Under the pieces are notes generated by a model. The model was not told where the DNA came from, searched no databases, and saw only the letters and a list, made by a program, of their open reading frames with translations. The position numbers were made by a program, and so were the translations under genes. Positions 46,071 through 54,679 of a stretch of DNA of 64,000 nucleotides are shown here, piece by piece. Origin of the DNA: Pseudomonas orientalis (GTDB taxonomy: Bacteria > Pseudomonadota > Gammaproteobacteria > Pseudomonadales > Pseudomonadaceae); NCBI RefSeq assembly GCF_001439815.1, contig NZ_JYLM01000013.1, positions 1 through 64,000 of the forward strand. The letters run 5' to 3'. The first letter of the stretch is position 1. Each line of letters begins with the position of its first letter.

Positions 46071-47117
46071 ATGTCCAGAGATATTGTTCTCTCTAATGGC
46101 GTTGTCACATTCGCGATTCGTCAAACCACCGATACGACGAAGCTTGTTTCAAAACTCTTGCGTTTTCTTCATCCCTACTTTTCCGTCGTCAAGGAAGATA
46201 AACCGTCTTTCAGTATGCAGTTTCTGTCCTATGATGAGTTGCCGTCTGAGGTTATTGTTTGCTGTCGCGAACCTTTGATCGTCCGCCGTAGTACTAAAAG
46301 CTCTTTTGATCTATCTGGTCTGTATGGAGAAATTAAAGATGAGACGGTGGCGTTACTGGACGTCTCCACGAACACCGCATTTGTCGTAGATCGAAAAGAG
46401 CGTTTGGTTAAGGCGTATGTAAGCGATAACTCTTTCGTTCATCTAATCGAGTTTATTCGATATGGGACGCTTTTGGTGGAGGAGTCGAACGGCACGGTGC
46501 TTTTGCATGCCAGCGCAGTTACCAACGAGCAGGGAGCCTTTCTTATCCTCGGTGAAAAACATGCCGGCAAAACCACCACGATGCTTAGCGCCGTATTAGG
46601 TTCAGCCTATAAACTTTTTTCTGGCGACAAAGTATTGGTCCGTTTGAGAGATGGGCAGCTATGGGTTCGCGGCTGGCCAGACTATCCTCATATCGGCATG
46701 GGTACATTGAGCCAATATCAAGGATTGGCTCAGCAGCTCGGCGTCAACACCCTGACAACCTCGGGAACAGCCCGTGCTGACCATGACAAGGAGCTGGTGG
46801 ACCCTGATATTTATCGTGAAGTGATTCCGCATGCGAGTACGGGGACGGTCGATACGTTACAGGGAATAGTTTTTCCCAATATATCGTCTGAGAGGAAGTT
46901 GTTTAGACAGATGGCAGAGTCTGAGGTCAATGTCGAATATCTGTCTCAGTTTGTCGAATACCCATTTGAATTCACACCAGGACACTGGCACGGCTTGTTC
47001 AGCAACCCGGCTCAGGTTTCTCCCACTCTGGATATTGAAATACTCAAACCCTTGTGCGAACTCCCTTGGCTGGTCTGTGAAGGCGGAGCTCCACTGCACA
47101 TTGAAACGGTGAGCTGA
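46071..47117 (+). CDS. HprK-like P-loop kinase
   Basis: 348 residues. The C-terminal part resembles the HPr kinase/phosphorylase fold: LLHASAVTNEQGAFLILG, then Walker A GEKHAGKTTT (about 162-171), and LFSGDKVLVR as the next strand. The N-terminal 140 residues differ from HprK. HprK-like kinases occur in many peptide and small-molecule biosynthetic clusters, where they phosphorylate peptides or metabolites. It stands 2 bp before the next P-loop gene, and both may act in series. Confidence 0.7.
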   Translation: MSRDIVLSNGVVTFAIRQTTDTTKLVSKLLRFLHPYFSVVKEDKPSFSMQFLSYDELPSEVIVCCREPLIVRRSTKSSFDLSGLYGEIKDETVALLDVSTNTAFVVDRKERLVKAYVSDNSFVHLIEFIRYGTLLVEESNGTVLLHASAVTNEQGAFLILGEKHAGKTTTMLSAVLGSAYKLFSGDKVLVRLRDGQLWVRGWPDYPHIGMGTLSQYQGLAQQLGVNTLTTSGTARADHDKELVDPDIYREVIPHASTGTVDTLQGIVFPNISSERKLFRQMAESEVNVEYLSQFVEYPFEFTPGHWHGLFSNPAQVSPTLDIEILKPLCELPWLVCEGGAPLHIETVS

Positions 47118-47119
47118 TC

Positions 47120-47701
47120 ATGCCTGAACCCAAAATCAAATTGTGCATTATCGCTCCAGCAGGGTCAGGGAAATCGACGGTAGCCCGGCTGATCAGTGAG
47201 CGTGCTCAGGAACGCGGGTTAAGCTGTGCTGTCATCAAATTGGCAGAGCCGTTGTACGATATTCAAGCCAAGTTCTATGACACCGCCAGAATATCTATCG
47301 GGAGATATCAACAGAATCACCGTCTGCTTGAATCGATTGCAGACCATCTGAGATCTATTGATAAGTGGTCACTTGCCAATCATTTCAAAGAACGATACCT
47401 AGCCACTGAAGCCGACATTGTCATCAATGATGACCTTCGTGATTTAGATATTGACTGGCCGGTACTTCAGGAGCTGGGGTTCAGTGTGCTGTATGTCGAA
47501 GCGTCGGAAATAATCCGACATACACGGCTGCAAGGCCGCGGTGATCTCGAGGTGAGCGCAACTAGCAAGTTGGATGCCATTATCAAGCGCATCCCGGTCA
47601 ACTTCACCATTGACAATAGTTCGGAGTCGCTCGAAGAGTTGATCGAGACTGTTGATGAACTCTTTGATACCTACTTGTCCGCTTATGAGTGCCTGTCATG
47701 A
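47120..47701 (+). CDS. Nucleotide kinase-like P-loop protein
   Basis: 193 residues. Walker A APAGSGKST (about 11-19) is near the N-terminus, followed by a region with LAEPLYDIQAKFY and VINDDLRD (Walker B-like, about 110-118), and R-rich lid residues HTRLQGRG. This is the layout of nucleoside monophosphate kinases such as the phage dNMP kinases. It could phosphorylate the nucleotide intermediate. Its stop overlaps the start of the phosphodiesterase gene (ATGA). Confidence 0.7.
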   Translation: MPEPKIKLCIIAPAGSGKSTVARLISERAQERGLSCAVIKLAEPLYDIQAKFYDTARISIGRYQQNHRLLESIADHLRSIDKWSLANHFKERYLATEADIVINDDLRDLDIDWPVLQELGFSVLYVEASEIIRHTRLQGRGDLEVSATSKLDAIIKRIPVNFTIDNSSESLEELIETVDELFDTYLSAYECLS

Positions 47702-49302
47702 AGCGGCTTATCTGGTTACTCGTCGACGGTTTGCCCTTCGAGCTTGTTGAGCGATTTGCCACGCTGCTGCCAACATTGGGTAAGGTGATTGCAAACGGCA
47801 ATGTCGCACGCCTAAAGCCTTGTCGACCCAATTGCCAGACGCCACCTTCATTGCATTCGCTTTATAGCGGTTTGGCTCCAGAGATGACAGGCGTCACCGG
47901 GTATTTTTTACCTCGAATAGACAGTGAGGATCCACTTTCCTTTGATGATGCATTTTCCATGGATCCTGCTGGTCGTCCCGAATACATTTGGGGGGCGGTT
48001 GCGAGAAACGGCGGTCGTATAAGGCTCTGCCACATCCCGTTCGCTAAAGAACGGGATATCGCAAATGCCGCTGTCACGGTTACCCAAGGCTTTGGAAAAC
48101 CGCTGTCAGGGCCCACTGTCCATTCGCTTGAGGCGAGCTTTACTGCGCGGTTGTATGAACGGGTTGGTGCTACCTGGACTGCCAGGCTGCGCGATGGAAA
48201 TGTCGTTCTTTCTGATGATATGAATCAACGCGAAATCCACCTTGCCCCCTATACGACTGAGCTGCTGGATCTGGGAGAAAATCTCAGTGCCGAGGTGTCC
48301 CTGGTTTTTGCCGACGGATCGGCGTTGTTATTGGAACACGGAATGTGGCGGCCGACTGTATTTGGCGATGCGGAATCTGTTCGTGAACTACACGCATTTT
48401 GCCGAAATCTGCCTTTTCAGGGTGCGACTTATTCGCGTCTATATAGAGAGTCCGGACTGGGCGAGACACTGCATGATGGAGGGGACGGAACTGCTGAGAA
48501 GAACTTGGTTTTTGCCGTCAGGAGCTTGGCCCGACGCTTCCAGGCGGAGCTGCTCCACAGCGTCCAGGCCAACGACGCGGATTTGGTCATGGGTTATCTT
48601 CCGACGGTCGACCTTGTACTCCACGAGCTACTGGGTTTCATCGACCCAGGTTCAACTTATGCTACGGCGCATGCTCGTAAACTCGTGGAGCCGCTGATTC
48701 TCGAAGTGTTGGAAGAGGTTGATTCTTTCATTGCTAGTATTTTGAAATATGCGGCGCCTGATATAGAAGTTTTGGTCAGCGCTGATCATGGTATGGCGGC
48801 CATACATCGAGTCTTTTACCCAAACACCGTACTTGCCCAAAAAGGTTGGTTGAACCTTACTCATAATGGCTCAATTGACGTACAGCGCTCACGGTGTTTT
48901 TACCACCCTGCTGAAAATGGACTGTTTGTGCTTAATCAGCAGTGGCTTGATGAACAACGTATGGATGCAAACGACCTATTGACACAAGTGAAAGAATTAT
49001 TTGTTGGCGTACTGGGTACACCTGTCGAGTTCATTAGTTTTGGAGTAACGACGAACAAGATGCATTGGGACAGCCGGAATTATCTTCAATCACCGGTTCT
49101 GACCCAAGCCAAGGCTGACATCAAAGATGTGCCGATTGTGCCCAGTCGCAAAACAGGGGATCACTGTGTATACGGAGCCGACGCAGCACTTTTCGGTTTT
49201 ATTGGTGATATGCGTGGAGGGTTGCTGCAGCAGTGCTCGGTTTTTGAGACTTGGGAATTAGGCGTGACAGCCAGGCGCAGCCTGATTGGAGGGTGCGCAT
49301 GA
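47698..49302 (+). CDS. Nucleotide pyrophosphatase/phosphodiesterase (alkaline phosphatase superfamily)
   Basis: 534 residues from the ATG at 47698. The metal site is seen in LLVDGLPFEL (Asp) and in the nucleophile region CQTPPSLHSLYSGL, whose Thr is the probable nucleophile. Further on come YLPTVDLVLHEL and SADHGM, which give the remaining Asp and His ligands. The family hydrolyses phosphodiesters and pyrophosphates of nucleotides. No signal peptide is seen, so it acts in the cytoplasm. It may release a nucleoside monophosphate part during biosynthesis. Confidence 0.75.
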   Translation: MKRLIWLLVDGLPFELVERFATLLPTLGKVIANGNVARLKPCRPNCQTPPSLHSLYSGLAPEMTGVTGYFLPRIDSEDPLSFDDAFSMDPAGRPEYIWGAVARNGGRIRLCHIPFAKERDIANAAVTVTQGFGKPLSGPTVHSLEASFTARLYERVGATWTARLRDGNVVLSDDMNQREIHLAPYTTELLDLGENLSAEVSLVFADGSALLLEHGMWRPTVFGDAESVRELHAFCRNLPFQGATYSRLYRESGLGETLHDGGDGTAEKNLVFAVRSLARRFQAELLHSVQANDADLVMGYLPTVDLVLHELLGFIDPGSTYATAHARKLVEPLILEVLEEVDSFIASILKYAAPDIEVLVSADHGMAAIHRVFYPNTVLAQKGWLNLTHNGSIDVQRSRCFYHPAENGLFVLNQQWLDEQRMDANDLLTQVKELFVGVLGTPVEFISFGVTTNKMHWDSRNYLQSPVLTQAKADIKDVPIVPSRKTGDHCVYGADAALFGFIGDMRGGLLQQCSVFETWELGVTARRSLIGGCA

Positions 49303-49970
49303 AATGGCTCTCTGAGAATGCAATCCCGTTGCTCAGCGATGTCCATGGGAATGTTGATGGCTTGCTGCAGGCTCTGGAGCGGATCAAGTGCAACGGCATA
49401 CAGTGTCCCCCCCTTTTTTTGGGCGACCTGTTCTGGACCGGGATGGAGGAGCGGGACCCACGAGCCGTACTTGAGCTGGTGATGAGTCTGCCGGCCACCG
49501 GTTTTATTAAAGGTAATACCGAGGACTATCTCTTTTCTGGCTGGCTCGATGCGTGGGAGCCCACGGATGAGGAGAACCTTCGAGAAAGGGCGACCATGCT
49601 GGCATTTCGGTCGAGCTTAAGTAATTCCGAGATCGCGTTCATTCAAGGCATGCCAAGAACTTTGTCATTTGAATATGGACGATCATCTTGCTTCGTGACG
49701 CATGCTTCTCCCAGCGATATCGAAAAGGGTCTCACTCTTACTTGTACAGCCGAGGAATGGGGGCAGCGTATGGCTCAGGTGTCGGCGGATGTTGTCATAA
49801 CGGGACATTTGCATCGGCCATTTTCACACCGAGTGAATGACGTTCTACATGTCTGTGTAGGAGCCATTGGTCGTCACGGTGCCGATTATGACGGCATTAT
49901 TGATTACGCACTATTAAATGAAACCCCATCCGGGATCTCCGTTGTTCACGATCGATTTCTTCAGCGTTAA
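49299..49970 (+). CDS. Calcineurin-like metallophosphatase, first copy
   Basis: 223 residues from the ATG at 49299, overlapping the previous stop. Motifs are LSDVHGN, FLGDLFW, KGNTED, VTHAS and TGHLHRP, that is a nearly complete metallophosphatase set, with Thr replacing the usual His of GNHE. Related proteins are YfcE-type phosphodiesterases or nucleotide phosphatases. With the second copy at 53061 it gives the cluster two such enzymes, fitting repeated removal of phosphate groups. Confidence 0.75.
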   Translation: MKWLSENAIPLLSDVHGNVDGLLQALERIKCNGIQCPPLFLGDLFWTGMEERDPRAVLELVMSLPATGFIKGNTEDYLFSGWLDAWEPTDEENLRERATMLAFRSSLSNSEIAFIQGMPRTLSFEYGRSSCFVTHASPSDIEKGLTLTCTAEEWGQRMAQVSADVVITGHLHRPFSHRVNDVLHVCVGAIGRHGADYDGIIDYALLNETPSGISVVHDRFLQR

Positions 49971-50022
49971 ATACAGTGCTCCGATACTTCGGAGTCATTA
50001 AGTTAATTCAGGAGTTGAGTGC

Positions 50023-51309
50023 ATGGAAATTTTTGAAATGCTTGAGTCAAATGTTCGTAGCTACTGCCGTTCGTTTCCGATGGTTCTGCATTCTGCGCAG
50101 TTCCATCACGTTGTGGATGAACACGGCAGACATTACATAGATTTTTTTTCCGCCGCAGGCTCTCTCAACTATGGTCATAATCCAGAGTGTGCAGTTTCGG
50201 CTGTTGTCGATTACCTGAAATCGAACGGTATCGTATCTACCCTCGATATGTACTCCACTGCAAAACGAGATTTTCTGAAGTCGTTCAATGATGTCATCCT
50301 GAAGCCCAGGAACCTTGACTATCGGATACAGTTTACCGGGCCGACCGGTGCTAATGCCGTAGAGGCTGCTCTCAAGATAGCCCGCATGAAAACCGAGCGG
50401 AGCAACGTCATTGCGTTCACCAATGCTTATCACGGCCTGTCCCTGGGGGCATTGTCGCTGACCGGTAATCGTGAAAAGCGTGATGCAGCGGGCATCTCTC
50501 TGGGCGGAGTGACGCGACTGCCTTTCGAAGGTTATATGCCTGGGGTCGACACGCTGGGATTGCTTGAGAAAATGCTGGATGACCCTAGCAGTGGCGTGGA
50601 TTTGCCCGCTGCAATCATTTTTGAGTCAATTCAGGCGGAAGGAGGACTGAATACCGCCAGCATCCAATGGATGCAGCGCTTGAGCCGTATTGCGTATGAG
50701 CGCGGGATCCTTTTGATCGCAGATGAAATCCAGACGGGTTGTGGCCGAAGTGGTCGATTCTTCAGTTTTGAAGAGGCCGGGATTGTGCCAGACATTGTGA
50801 CCCTTTCTAAATCACTGGGCGGTATCGGACTGCCCATCGCTGTTGTGCTGATGAAACCGGAGTTGGATATCTGGAAGCCAGGGCAGCACAACGGTACTTT
50901 TAGAGGTAATAACCTTGCTTTCGTAGCGGCTAGGGCAGTGATTGAAACTTACTGGAAAAGTGCCGACTTTGTGAAGGGGTTGACGACTAGAGTCAATCTG
51001 CTTGATGAACTCCTGATAGAGATTCGCGTGGCATTGCCTAAAACATTTTCATTCGAACTGGCAGGGCGTGGATTACTGCGGGGATTGCGTTTTGACAATC
51101 CTGAAACTGCAGCTCTCGTTCAGGCTGAAGCCCTTCGTAATGGTTTGATTGTCGAAACCTGTGGACCTCGAGACGAAGTCGTCAAGTTGTTACCGTGTAT
51201 CACCATTAAAGAAGAGGCTCTGAGGCAGGGGCTGGCTATTCTGGAGGCCGCCTTGAAGAATGTTCAGCATCAATCTTCCGTGCGAGAGATATCAGCGACT
51301 GTTTCATGA
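50023..51309 (+). CDS. EctB-like diaminobutyrate aminotransferase (class III)
   Basis: 428 residues. The sequence follows EctB almost throughout: an SFPMVL-type start, YIDFFSAAGSLNYGHN, LDMYSTAKRDFL, FTGPTGANAVEAALK, ADEIQTGCGRSG, the PLP lysine in LSKSLGG and GQHNGTFRGNNLAF. EctB makes L-2,4-diaminobutyrate from aspartate semialdehyde with Glu as amino donor. No ectA or ectC is present, so ectoine is not the goal. Diaminobutyrate, a close analogue of asparagine, is a likely building block of the product. Confidence 0.85.
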   Translation: MEIFEMLESNVRSYCRSFPMVLHSAQFHHVVDEHGRHYIDFFSAAGSLNYGHNPECAVSAVVDYLKSNGIVSTLDMYSTAKRDFLKSFNDVILKPRNLDYRIQFTGPTGANAVEAALKIARMKTERSNVIAFTNAYHGLSLGALSLTGNREKRDAAGISLGGVTRLPFEGYMPGVDTLGLLEKMLDDPSSGVDLPAAIIFESIQAEGGLNTASIQWMQRLSRIAYERGILLIADEIQTGCGRSGRFFSFEEAGIVPDIVTLSKSLGGIGLPIAVVLMKPELDIWKPGQHNGTFRGNNLAFVAARAVIETYWKSADFVKGLTTRVNLLDELLIEIRVALPKTFSFELAGRGLLRGLRFDNPETAALVQAEALRNGLIVETCGPRDEVVKLLPCITIKEEALRQGLAILEAALKNVQHQSSVREISATVS

Positions 51310-51353
51310 GTCGACTCAGACGTTGATACCCAAATTGCATGCCGAGGTGATGT

Positions 51354-53018
51354 ATGGATAGTTCAAGTCGGAAATTTGTATTTATTACGGGTGGGGTTGT
51401 TTCGTCGATCGGTAAAGGCGTCGCCGCGGCTTCGTTAGCGGCGCTTCTGGAGTCACGTGGCATCCGCGTGACGCTGGTGAAGCTGGATCCGTATATCAAT
51501 ATCGATCCGGGAATGATGAGCCCTTTGCAGCATGGGGAAGTCTTTGTTACTGAAGACGGCGCAGAAACCGATCTGGACCTGGGCCATTATGAGAGATTCA
51601 TTACTGCCCGCATGGGTAAACGAAATAACTTCACGACCGGGCAGATTTATAATTCGGTGCTTGCCAAGGAGCGGCGTGGAGATTATCTGGGGATGACCGT
51701 TCAGGTCATCCCGCATATCACCGATGAGATTAAAAGTTGGATATATGCTGGCGCTGGCGATGCGGAGGTGACGCTGGTCGAGGTCGGCGGCACTGTCGGA
51801 GATATCGAGTCGCAGCCTTTCTTGGAGGCTATTCGGCAAATACGCCTGGATCGCGGACGTATGGACACGTGTTTTGTGCATCTTTCTTATGTGCCTTACC
51901 TTGAGGCCGCGGGTGAGATCAAGACCAAACCGACTCAACACAGCGTGAAAGAAGCCCGACAAATCGGCATTCAACCAGACGTTCTGATCTGTCGGATGTC
52001 CCATCCGCTCCAGGAAGTGGAACGGCGAAAGCTTGCACTCTTTTGTAACGTCGAAAGCGAAGCAGTTATTTCATGTACTGATGTCGACTCCATATACAAA
52101 GTACCTGGTCTCCTTAATCGGCAAGGCCTCGATGAGTTGGTTTGTAAAAAGCTTGGCCTGACCACCATGCACTCAGACCTTTCCAAGTGGGAGACTCTGA
52201 TTTATAAAAAAGAAAACTTTACACATGAAGTCAATATCGCCATGGTTGGCAAGTACGTTAGCCTCACCGATGCCTATAAGTCCGTTAACGAAGCGCTGAT
52301 TCATGCGGGTATTCATATCCGCGCTAAAGTCAATGTCTATCCTATCGACTCCGAGCAGCTCAACGAAGACAACCTCCATGTCCTCGACGGGATGGACGCA
52401 ATACTGGTGCCCGGCGGCTTTGGGCCAAGGGGGGTTGAGGGTAAACTCCGCGCTATTGAGTATGCGCGAACCCGCCGTAAACCGTTTTTTGGCATTTGTT
52501 TCGGTATGCAACTTGCGGTCACTGAGTTTGCCAGGAACGTAGCGGGCTGGAAGGGAGCCTCGTCCACCGAGTTATGTGCGGATACGTGTTTCCCCGTTGT
52601 ATCCCTGATTAGTCGAGCTCGAGCTGATTCTAATTCGGTATTGACGCCGGATGTTGATACGAACGGTGTCATGCGATTAGGGGCGCATAAATTCACCATC
52701 GAGGCTTCAAGTTTGTTAAGTGAGATTTACGGTCGCAGTGAAGCGTTAGAGCGGCATCGCCATCGGTATGAGGTGACGCCGTCATATTTGCCTGACCTGG
52801 TCAAGGCAGGCCTGCGTATATCGGCACATTCTGCTGATGACAAACGCTTTTGTGAAGCCGTGGAATTAATTGATCATCCGTGGTTCATTGGCGTTCAGTT
52901 CCACCCGGAGTTCAGCTCGACACCCTCGACTCCCAATCCTTTGTTCAGGTCCTTCATTGAGGCTGCATTAGTCCACCAGCGGTTTACTAAGGTCGAGCAG
53001 TGCGCGGTTGTAGCATGA
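51354..53018 (+). CDS. CTP synthase paralogue
   Basis: 554 residues aligned end to end with PyrG. The synthetase domain has GGVVSSIGKG, KLDPYINIDPG, VGDIESQPF and KTKPTQHSVK. The glutaminase domain has the nucleophile in GICFGMQ and the His/Glu pair in VQFHPEF, so both half-reactions look possible. It amidates UTP to CTP with glutamine. Odd points: Met replaces the usual Thr of DPGTMSP, and CRMSH replaces the usual CRSDR. A second copy in a cluster suggests a dedicated CTP supply, a modified substrate, or resistance to a glutamine or CTP analogue. Confidence 0.9.
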   Translation: MDSSSRKFVFITGGVVSSIGKGVAAASLAALLESRGIRVTLVKLDPYINIDPGMMSPLQHGEVFVTEDGAETDLDLGHYERFITARMGKRNNFTTGQIYNSVLAKERRGDYLGMTVQVIPHITDEIKSWIYAGAGDAEVTLVEVGGTVGDIESQPFLEAIRQIRLDRGRMDTCFVHLSYVPYLEAAGEIKTKPTQHSVKEARQIGIQPDVLICRMSHPLQEVERRKLALFCNVESEAVISCTDVDSIYKVPGLLNRQGLDELVCKKLGLTTMHSDLSKWETLIYKKENFTHEVNIAMVGKYVSLTDAYKSVNEALIHAGIHIRAKVNVYPIDSEQLNEDNLHVLDGMDAILVPGGFGPRGVEGKLRAIEYARTRRKPFFGICFGMQLAVTEFARNVAGWKGASSTELCADTCFPVVSLISRARADSNSVLTPDVDTNGVMRLGAHKFTIEASSLLSEIYGRSEALERHRHRYEVTPSYLPDLVKAGLRISAHSADDKRFCEAVELIDHPWFIGVQFHPEFSSTPSTPNPLFRSFIEAALVHQRFTKVEQCAVVA

Positions 53019-53060
53019 AGGGAGGCAGCGATCGCTTCGTTTATACGGTTGGGGGGCGCT

Positions 53061-53810
53061 ATGAAAATTGCTGCAATATCTGATATTCACGGTAACGTTT
53101 GGGCGCTGGAAGCAGTGCTTAACGACATACGTCGGCAGGGTGTGGATCTGATACTTAACTTGGGCGATATACTTTCAGGACCCTTGGAACCGGCACAAAC
53201 AGCCGATATTCTCATGGCGATGGATGGCGTTCATATAAAGGGAAATCACGAAAGGCAATTGCTTGACTGCGCTGAGACGCCGGGCGGGCACTCCGATTAT
53301 TTTGCGTTTCTGCACACCACAGATCGGCACCATAGCTGGCTTAAAAGCCTGCCGTCGATTGTCTCACCTGTTCAGGACGTATTGATGTTTCATGGTACGC
53401 CGCAGAGCGATACAACCTGTCTGCTCGAACATTGGAATGGAGGAGCCTTGGTTCGCGCAGACTGCGCGTATGTTGATAGGCACCTTCACGGAAAGCGCTA
53501 CAACCTTTATCTGTGTGGGCACTCCCATATCCCCAGGATCCTAGCGTTGGGCAACAGTTTGGTAGTGAATCCCGGCAGTGTCGGTCTGCAGGCCTACACA
53601 GAGGGCCCCCCCTATGATTACAACGTTCAGACCGGAAGCCCGCATGCTCGTTATTGTCTTCTCGAAAAAAGAAACTCAGGCTGGGTTGCACAGCATCGTT
53701 TGGTCGAATATCACGTCGAGGCAGCGGTAGCTACTGCGCGTAGCAATGGACGGGATGATTGGGCTCTGTGGCTACAGACGGGCCAGGTGACGAAAAGTGC
53801 ATCTTGCTGA
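53061..53810 (+). CDS. Calcineurin-like metallophosphatase, second copy
   Basis: 249 residues from the ATG at 53061 behind GGGGGG. It carries a full metal set: SDIHGN, LNLGDILSG, KGNHE, MFHGTP and CGHSHIP. It is more like YfcE-type phosphodiesterases than the first copy. It probably removes a phosphate group from an intermediate or the final product, which could also switch the product on or off. The substrate is unknown. Confidence 0.75.
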   Translation: MKIAAISDIHGNVWALEAVLNDIRRQGVDLILNLGDILSGPLEPAQTADILMAMDGVHIKGNHERQLLDCAETPGGHSDYFAFLHTTDRHHSWLKSLPSIVSPVQDVLMFHGTPQSDTTCLLEHWNGGALVRADCAYVDRHLHGKRYNLYLCGHSHIPRILALGNSLVVNPGSVGLQAYTEGPPYDYNVQTGSPHARYCLLEKRNSGWVAQHRLVEYHVEAAVATARSNGRDDWALWLQTGQVTKSASC

Positions 53811-53829
53811 GCCAATAGGGAGGTGTAGG

Positions 53830-54120
53830 ATGGCGATATGGATAAGTGAGGACGAACTCAGAACAATGATTCGTGAAGGCGGTATTCGAGAGTACAAGAT
53901 TGAGCGCGATCATCCGGATTGGCGATTGTTTGTCAGGCCATTTCATCCCGGATCATCCTGGCTGGAGATTGATACAGTACAGGCTCCGGGGGGCCGTTGG
54001 AGCAGTTTCAAAGCGGCGAGTGCTTTCGCTTTGACGATCAATACTCACACTGTGGCGACAGTGAGTTGTTCAAGGTTGGCAGTACCTGACGCCCCTCTTA
54101 AGATGGCAATCGTTGGGTAG
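53830..54120 (+). CDS. Small protein of unknown function at the end of the cluster
   Basis: 96 residues from the ATG at 53830 (AGGTGTAGG just before). Soluble, starting MAIWISEDELRTMIREGG and ending in a stretch with FKAASAFALTI. It slightly resembles small plasmid partition-associated proteins, but the likeness is too weak to name it. It is the last gene before the gatC promoter region. Confidence 0.55.
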   Translation: MAIWISEDELRTMIREGGIREYKIERDHPDWRLFVRPFHPGSSWLEIDTVQAPGGRWSSFKAASAFALTINTHTVATVSCSRLAVPDAPLKMAIVG

Positions 54121-54375
54121 AGAAGCATTGTGAAAAGCTGATCAGGATGTTTAGCCTTCTAAAACCGGAACGAGAAATTCCGACTGCCAGAGAGCCTGCT
54201 GCTGAAGGGCGAGCACCTTCAAAGACAGAAATTTGGGCAAGGGGCCAATGTGCTAAATTTTCTGTGTTTCCGAGGTCGGCCTTCGAAGATGCGGTCTTGC
54301 GAGCATTTCCAGCGGTTCAGCTGTCCGCAATCTGACATACAGCTCATTCCATTCGCTTTCCATTGGAAAAAATCC
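54121..54375 (+). promoter_or_regulatory. Probable promoter region of the extra gatCAB
   Basis: 255 bp between the small gene and gatC. A short open frame (54147-54335) runs through it but has no ribosome site and no recognisable product. A promoter-like TTGGGC (54234-54239) with an extended -10 TGCTAAAT (54249-54256) lies about 120 bp upstream of gatC. Its presence would let gatCAB be expressed separately from the biosynthetic genes, as expected for a resistance function. Confidence 0.35.
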
Positions 54376-54663
54376 ATGGCACTTGATCGCTCCGACGTGG
54401 AAAAAATCGCTCATCTGGCCAGCCTTGGCCTCAGTGACGTTGATCTTCCACACATCACCTCAGCCCTGAACAGCATTCTCGGGCTGGTTAACGAAATGCA
54501 GGCGGTCAATACCGACGGTATCGAGCCGCTGGCCCACCCTCTGGAGGCCAGTCAGCGCACGCGCGCTGACGTTGTGACCGAAAGCAATAACCGCGATGCT
54601 TATCAGTCCATCGCACCAGCGGTCGAAAACGGCCTCTACCTGGTTCCGAAAGTCATTGACTAA
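54376..54663 (+). CDS. gatC: Aspartyl/glutamyl-tRNA amidotransferase subunit C
   Basis: 95 residues, the normal length, from the ATG at 54376 (an upstream extension is an open-frame artefact). The sequence LDRSDVEKIAHLASLGLSD and the conserved end AVENGLYLVPKVID are typical. GatC wraps GatA and GatB and stabilises the complex. In Pseudomonas chromosomes gatCAB stands next to mreB; here there is no mreB and ICE genes lie on both sides, so this is an extra copy. Confidence 0.95.
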   Translation: MALDRSDVEKIAHLASLGLSDVDLPHITSALNSILGLVNEMQAVNTDGIEPLAHPLEASQRTRADVVTESNNRDAYQSIAPAVENGLYLVPKVID

Positions 54664-54679
54664 AGGGAAATAGCCTGCA

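Noticed and set aside
50023..51309. Ectoine biosynthesis
   Set aside because: Only the EctB-like step is present; neither the acetyltransferase nor ectoine synthase is seen.
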